From the NCBI GenBank assembly GCA_964604875.1, contig CAZSAC010000013.1, positions 1 to 38,607 of the forward strand: a DNA stretch of 38,607 bases, read 5' to 3'. Under the pieces are notes generated by a model, which was not told the DNA's origin, did no database searches, and saw nothing but the letters and a program-made list of their open reading frames with translations. Position numbers and translations under genes: made by a program. Below are positions 33,929 to 38,607 of this stretch, piece after piece. Source of the DNA: JAVVSR01 sp964604875 (lineage in GTDB: Bacteria; Bacillota; Clostridia; Christensenellales; CAG-917). Positions within the stretch are counted from its first letter, which is position 1. Every line of letters starts with the position of its first letter.

Positions 33929-34669
33929 CTAGTTCAAGTCCTTTTTCGTCATAAGAGCAAAATACGGTTCCAAATTAAAATAGCACCAGGGTTTCATATC
34001 TTCCGGCGGAAAAACTTTAAACACAAGCGTATTGTCATTAACAGGGTGTTTAAAACGGATTTCCGCCGCCCATAGAGCTAAGTTGCATTTTGCCTGCAAA
34101 CGGTCTCCACTATAGCGACTATCCCCAATAATCGGATGTTTGATATTTGCCAACTGAACACGGATTTGATGGCTTCTTCCAGTATCGAGCTTGACCATCA
34201 AAAGTGACGCCTTGCCCAGCGATTGAAGCACCTTATAGCTGAGCTGAGCCTGTTTTGCGCCCTCTGTAAGCTCAGGCACGACGTGAACTGTATTCGTATT
34301 GTCTTTTTTCAAATAGTTTATCAAAACGGCAGATTTTTCCCTAGGAGTATCATATACAACCGCAAGGTATTTTTTTTCAAAGTCTCCGCTTTTTATGCTT
34401 TCGGTAAGCCTTGCCGCCGCTTTGCTTGTTTTGGCAAAAACCATAACGCCACCCGTCGGACGGTCGAGCCTATGAACTAAGCCGACGTAAGCCTCACCGG
34501 GTTTATTATAAGTTTCCTTAACGTATTGCTTAAGCAAAGAAAGCATGTCAATATCACCGCTTTCGTCCGCCTGCGACGGGATATTTTGCGGTTTGACAAC
34601 CACCAACAAGTGATTGTCTTCATATAGGATTTTTATATCCTTATAGGTGATTTCTGTTTTGTTTTCCAT
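33929..34669 (-). CDS. RluA-family pseudouridine synthase
   Basis: The catalytic motif HRLDRPTGG has Asp69 when counted from the ATG at 34669 (246 residues), followed by FAKTSKAA and the later GRSHQIRVQL motif. It isomerises uridine in rRNA or tRNA. I prefer this start to an upstream ATG at 34711, because the shorter form begins one base after the stop of the methyltransferase gene (TGATATG) and at the usual family N-terminus. No S4 domain is seen, unlike RluD. The target site is not predictable. Confidence 0.92.
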   Translation of the reverse strand: MENKTEITYKDIKILYEDNHLLVVVKPQNIPSQADESGDIDMLSLLKQYVKETYNKPGEAYVGLVHRLDRPTGGVMVFAKTSKAAARLTESIKSGDFEKKYLAVVYDTPREKSAVLINYLKKDNTNTVHVVPELTEGAKQAQLSYKVLQSLGKASLLMVKLDTGRSHQIRVQLANIKHPIIGDSRYSGDRLQAKCNLALWAAEIRFKHPVNDNTLVFKVFPPEDMKPWCYFNLEPYFALMTKKDLN

Positions 34670-34670
34670 A

Positions 34671-35528
34671 TCAATAAATTGCAAACGCGCTAGCCCCTGC
34701 GGGAAGCACAATGCCTTTCTCCTCGGTAAGTAGCCCGATTTCGTCAGCCAAAATCTCTGAACTTGCGCCGACGCCGAGCTTTAAAATGTTTGCCATAACC
34801 GTGGGCTGTAAACCCGTGGTATAACTGTTTATCAAATAAAAAAGCGGATTATCGGATAATAAATCGGCGGTTTCCTTCACCAGCCCAAAAATATCATCCT
34901 CGATTTTCCAAACCTCGCCTCCTGCGCCTCTGCCAAAGCTCGGGGGGTCCATAATGATTGCGTCGTATTTTCTGCCACGCTTAACTTCCCGTCTGACAAA
35001 TTTCATACAGTCGTCGATAATATATCTGACGTTTGCGTTTTCCAAATGCGATAAGCGGATATTATCACCCGCCCGCTCAACCATAGCCTTTGCGCTGTCA
35101 ACGTGGCACACGCTTGCGCCTGCCGACAGACAGGCAACCGTTGCGCCGCCGGTGTAGGCAAATAAGTTTAAAACGCTTATAGGGCGCGCGGATTTTTCAA
35201 TTAAGTCAATCATTCTTGCCCAGTTTACCGCTTGCTCGGGGAACAGCCCCGTATGCTTAAAGCCCATCAATTTGAGTTTAAAATTTAAATTACGCCAGCC
35301 TATCACAAAATCGTCAGGCACGTTGGATAAGAAATTCCATCTGCCACCGCCCGTTTCGCTGCGCTCATAAACTGCGCTCAATCCCTTATATGAGCGCATA
35401 TCGATTGAAGACGGCCAAATAATTTGCGGGTCGGGACGAAGCAAAATATATTTGCCCCACCTTTCAAGTTTTTGTCCGTCGCCCGTGGCAATGACGGAAT
35501 AATCTTTCCATTCGTTGTTAATTTGCAT
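34671..35528 (-). CDS. Class I SAM-dependent methyltransferase (RlmI/COG1092-like, PUA-less)
   Basis: The 285-residue protein has SAM motif I VLNLFAYTGGATVACLSAGA (about 119-138), an acidic motif II in CHVDSAKAMVERA, and motif IV IIMDPPSFGRGAGG near 202. The DPPSFGRG text is that of RlmI/RlmK-type rRNA methyltransferases. The RlmI N-terminal PUA domain is absent, as in the shorter members. The gene begins 1 nt after the ileS stop and is coupled to the pseudouridine synthase, so this operon has an RNA-modification theme. Confidence 0.87.
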   Translation of the reverse strand: MQINNEWKDYSVIATGDGQKLERWGKYILLRPDPQIIWPSSIDMRSYKGLSAVYERSETGGGRWNFLSNVPDDFVIGWRNLNFKLKLMGFKHTGLFPEQAVNWARMIDLIEKSARPISVLNLFAYTGGATVACLSAGASVCHVDSAKAMVERAGDNIRLSHLENANVRYIIDDCMKFVRREVKRGRKYDAIIMDPPSFGRGAGGEVWKIEDDIFGLVKETADLLSDNPLFYLINSYTTGLQPTVMANILKLGVGASSEILADEIGLLTEEKGIVLPAGASAFAIY

Positions 35529-35529
35529 A

Positions 35530-38500
35530 TTATATTTTCTTTACGCTTAGAACGACGTTTTCGTCATTTATGTTCCAGTCCTTAGTGAAGCCGTCTAAGA
35601 CGTCGGATATACTGTCTGCAAGCACGTCAGAGGTTATATTTTTATTGTTTCTTAAAACTTTTTCACACAATCCCGAGGCTTGATAACCCACCTTAATATG
35701 GTCTACAACCTCAAAGCCGGCGTCCTTTCTCATGGTTTGGATTTTCGAAACAATTTCTCTTTCGATACCCTCTTCAATAAGCTCGTCCGTGAGGTTTGTA
35801 TCCAAAATAACAGCAAACTCGCCCTCTATTTCGCTGGAATAGCCCTCTTTGTTTTTGACGGAAATTAGAAGGTCGTCTTTGGTAAATTCAACCTTTATAC
35901 CGTCAATTTCGGTTTCAAAAACGCCGTTTTCGACTGCTTTAACAATTTTTAAGCCATCGGCTTGCGCCAAATACTCTTTAATTTTATTTAAAAGCTTGCC
36001 ATATTTTGGGCCTATTGTTTTAAGCTGAGGTTTTAATTCATAGGAAACAAAGTCGTTGTCCTTTGCGGCAACCAAAACCTCTTTCACGTTCAGTTCTTCC
36101 TCAACCAAAACAATCCATTCTTTCCCTAAGTCAAACCCTTTCACATACATAGTTTGCAAGGGTTGCCTGTTTTTGATATTGGCCTTATTTCTTGCCGCGC
36201 GCCCTAAAACAACTGCTTGCATAACGGCTTGCATATTCTTTTCCAAGTCAGCGTCAATATATTTCTCGTCTGCCACGGGGAAGTCTGCCAAATGCACGCT
36301 TTCAGGCGCGGAGGCATCAAAACCTTTAACCAAGTTTTGATATATGCTTTCCGCCATAAACGGAGTAAACGGAGCCAATAACTTTGCCAGCTCAACCAAT
36401 ACGGTATAAAGCGTCGTATAGGCGGCAATTTTATCGTCTGTCATATCGCTGCCCCAATAACGCTCACGTCCACGGCGAACATACCAGTTAGAAAGCTCGT
36501 CAACAAAATCTTGAATTTTACGGCTGCTTTCAAAAATTTTATATTCATTTAAGCCGTCGTCAACTTCTTTTATTAAGCTGTTCAAGCCCGACAAAATCCA
36601 TTTATCCATAACCGACAGCTTGCACTCGTCAAGCTTGTATTGCGTAGGGTCGTATTTGTCAATATCGGCGTACAAAACAAAGAACGCATAAGTATTCCAA
36701 AGCGTGCCCATAAACTTGCGCTGAGCCTCAGAAACCGCCTCTTCGTAAAAGCGTGACGGCAACCACGGCGCAGAAGTCGTATAAAAATACCACCTTACAG
36801 CATCGGCGCCCTGCTTATCCAAAACGGTAAACGGGTCAACCACATTGCCCTTGTGCTTGCTCATTTTTTGTCCGTCCTTGTCGTTGACGTGCCCTAAAAC
36901 GATACAGTTTTGGAAAGGGCTTTTTTTAAACAACAAAGTAGAAATTGCAAGCAAGGTATAAAACCAGCCACGGGTTTGGTCAACCGCTTCACTGATAAAG
37001 TTGGCGGGGAATACCTTTTCAAAAATATCCTTATTTTCAAATGGATAGTGCCATTGCGCAAACGGCATACTACCGCTGTCATACCAGCAATCGATAACCT
37101 CAGGCGTACGGCGCATAGTCCCTCCGCATTCACATTCAAAGGTTACGCTGTCGATGTATGGCTTATGAAGCTCAATATCGTGGTCAAGTTTTCCAAGCTT
37201 TCTTAGCTCCTCCCGACTGCCAACAACGTGAAGCTTTCCGCATTTATCACAAATCCAAAACGGCAACGGAGTGCCCCAATAACGTTCACGGGAGATACCC
37301 CAGTCGATGACGTTTTCAATAAAATTGCCCATACGTCCCGTGCCGATTGTAGCCGGCATCCAGTTGACGGACAAATTGTTTTTCATAAGCTCGTCACGGA
37401 CGGCAGTCATTTTTATAAACCAACTTTCTCTTGCATAATAAAGCAACGGAGTATCGCATCTCCAGCAGAAAGGATAGCTATGCTCATAGAGCATTTCCTT
37501 AAACAGCAAGCCTTTTTCGTTTAGCTTTGCTATGATATGCTTGTCTGCGTCTTTAACAAACTGCCCTTTGAAGTCGTACACTTCATCAGTTAATAAACCG
37601 CGGTCGTCAACCAACTTGACAAACGGCAGATTATATTTTCTTCCAACCTTTGCGTCGTCTTCACCAAAGGCGGGCGCAATATGAACAATACCAGTGCCGT
37701 CGGTCAAGGTAACGTAAGAATCGTTTGTAACAAACCAACCCTTAGAGGTATCCTTAACATAATCAAACAGCGGAATATATTTTACGCCTTCGTATTCGCT
37801 TCCTTTTTTCGTATCGATGATTTCGTAAGAGTTTTCTTCAAAAAGCGAAGGAATTAAAGCGGTTGCCAAAATCAAATATTCGTCGTTAAATTTGATTTTG
37901 GAATAGTCTTCTTTAGCGTTCATACAAAGCGCGACGTTTGAAGGCAACGTCCAAGGAGTGGTCGTCCACGCCAAAAAGCTCGTATTAGCCTCGTCAGCCA
38001 AGCTGAAGCGCACAAAAATGGATTTTTCCTTAACGTCTTTATAGCCTTGCGCCACCTCGTGACTTGAAAGCGCAGTCCCGCAACGTGGGCAATACGGCAC
38101 AATTTTATGCCCTTTATAAATCAAACCTTTTTTGTCGATTTCCTTTAAAGACCACCAAACGGATTCAATATAGTTGTCGTCATAGGTAACATAAGGCTGT
38201 TCCATATCCGCCCAATAACCAACTCGGTCGGACATAACCTCCCACTCGCCCTTATATTTCCAAACGCTTTCCTTACATTTTTTTATAAAAGGTTCAATCC
38301 CGAATTTTTCAATTTCCTGTTTTCCGTCGATGCCCAAAAGTTTTTCAACCTCAAGCTCAACGGGCAAGCCGTGCGTGTCCCAGCCGGCCTTTCTCAAAAC
38401 GTGATAGCCCTTCATCGTCTTATAGCGGGGAATAATATCTTTCATAACGCGTGTTAAGATATGCCCGATATGCGGTTTTCCGTTTGCAGTCGGAGGGCCG

Positions 38501-38607
38501 TCATAAAAAGAAAACTCGGGGTTACCCTCGTTTTTTCTTACGCTTTTTTGAAAGATATCATTTGTTTTCCAAAAATTCAAAACGTCTTTTTCACGGGCGC
38601 AGAAGTT
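35530..38607 (-). CDS. ileS: Isoleucyl-tRNA synthetase, 5' end outside window
   Basis: This class I synthetase has HIGH inside GKPHIGH and KMSKHKGN at 36843-36867, with the large CP1 editing domain between and cysteine pairs that may bind zinc (CPRCG; CDKCGK with CECGG). The frame stays open through the right edge of the window. Codons before the TTG at 38580 read NFCAREKDV and join the normal family N-terminus (VLNFWKTNDIF), so the true start is outside. The length of over 1020 residues, HIGH context and KMSKHKGN text point to the eukaryote-like IleRS class (type 2), known for natural mupirocin tolerance. Any T-box leader would be off-window. Confidence 0.96.
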   Translation of the reverse strand, partial: NFCAREKDVLNFWKTNDIFQKSVRKNEGNPEFSFYDGPPTANGKPHIGHILTRVMKDIIPRYKTMKGYHVLRKAGWDTHGLPVELEVEKLLGIDGKQEIEKFGIEPFIKKCKESVWKYKGEWEVMSDRVGYWADMEQPYVTYDDNYIESVWWSLKEIDKKGLIYKGHKIVPYCPRCGTALSSHEVAQGYKDVKEKSIFVRFSLADEANTSFLAWTTTPWTLPSNVALCMNAKEDYSKIKFNDEYLILATALIPSLFEENSYEIIDTKKGSEYEGVKYIPLFDYVKDTSKGWFVTNDSYVTLTDGTGIVHIAPAFGEDDAKVGRKYNLPFVKLVDDRGLLTDEVYDFKGQFVKDADKHIIAKLNEKGLLFKEMLYEHSYPFCWRCDTPLLYYARESWFIKMTAVRDELMKNNLSVNWMPATIGTGRMGNFIENVIDWGISRERYWGTPLPFWICDKCGKLHVVGSREELRKLGKLDHDIELHKPYIDSVTFECECGGTMRRTPEVIDCWYDSGSMPFAQWHYPFENKDIFEKVFPANFISEAVDQTRGWFYTLLAISTLLFKKSPFQNCIVLGHVNDKDGQKMSKHKGNVVDPFTVLDKQGADAVRWYFYTTSAPWLPSRFYEEAVSEAQRKFMGTLWNTYAFFVLYADIDKYDPTQYKLDECKLSVMDKWILSGLNSLIKEVDDGLNEYKIFESSRKIQDFVDELSNWYVRRGRERYWGSDMTDDKIAAYTTLYTVLVELAKLLAPFTPFMAESIYQNLVKGFDASAPESVHLADFPVADEKYIDADLEKNMQAVMQAVVLGRAARNKANIKNRQPLQTMYVKGFDLGKEWIVLVEEELNVKEVLVAAKDNDFVSYELKPQLKTIGPKYGKLLNKIKEYLAQADGLKIVKAVENGVFETEIDGIKVEFTKDDLLISVKNKEGYSSEIEGEFAVILDTNLTDELIEEGIEREIVSKIQTMRKDAGFEVVDHIKVGYQASGLCEKVLRNNKNITSDVLADSISDVLDGFTKDWNINDENVVLSVKKI

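Overview
The window is a chromosomal segment of a low-GC bacterium, most likely Bacillota of a Clostridia-like lineage. This is inferred from strong purine-rich ribosome binding sites, PepF and DUF1846 proteins, lipobox lipoproteins, an IleRS of the eukaryote-like type and phiLC3/BhlA-type holins. No taxonomic marker such as 16S rRNA is present, so the assignment stays broad. Nearly everything is encoded on the minus strand.

Layout. Positions 1-273 hold a tRNA-Leu(GAG) with a textbook promoter and terminator. From 16361 down to 274 runs a long minus-strand gene series: a type IIA topoisomerase pair, a DUF1846 protein, then (behind its own promoter) oligoendopeptidase F, a membrane lipoprotein, the replicative helicase DnaB, a HAD hydrolase, a lipase-like lipoprotein, a GH20 hexosaminidase, and a translationally coupled pair made of a two-TM helical protein and a metallo-beta-lactamase-fold hydrolase. 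A monoacylglycerol-lipase-like gene (minus) and murG (plus) diverge at about 17.5 kb. A secreted or anchored beta-rich protein follows on the plus strand up to a bidirectional terminator at 20.1 kb.

From 29591 down to 20122 lies a compact phage-derived head cassette in P22/podovirus-like order: TerL, a small TerS-like protein, portal, scaffold, major capsid protein, a small structural protein, a gp4-like adaptor, a gp10-like beta-propeller protein, a 39-residue coiled-coil ORF, a long coiled-coil protein and two holins. No integrase, repressor, replication gene, tail fibre/spike, endolysin or att repeat is visible. Just upstream are a plus-strand membrane protein with an Arg/Asp/Tyr tail and a minus-strand sigma-70-region-4-like regulator with its own promoter. 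The block reads either as a decayed prophage or as a domesticated particle or gene-transfer-agent-like system; sequence alone cannot decide.

From 38607 to 31460 is a housekeeping operon on the minus strand: ileS (cut by the window edge), an rRNA-type methyltransferase, an RluA-family pseudouridine synthase, an acyl-CoA synthetase and a sugar isomerase-like TIM barrel, closed by a strong terminator.

The most notable observations are: the head-only phage cassette with an adjacent candidate regulator; a DnaB helicase whose long acidic tail ends in an SSB-like tip (DEDLPF); a shared CCAAT...ATTGG inverted motif placed just upstream of the -35 box at both the tRNA-Leu and the regulator promoters; and a putatively leaderless murG.
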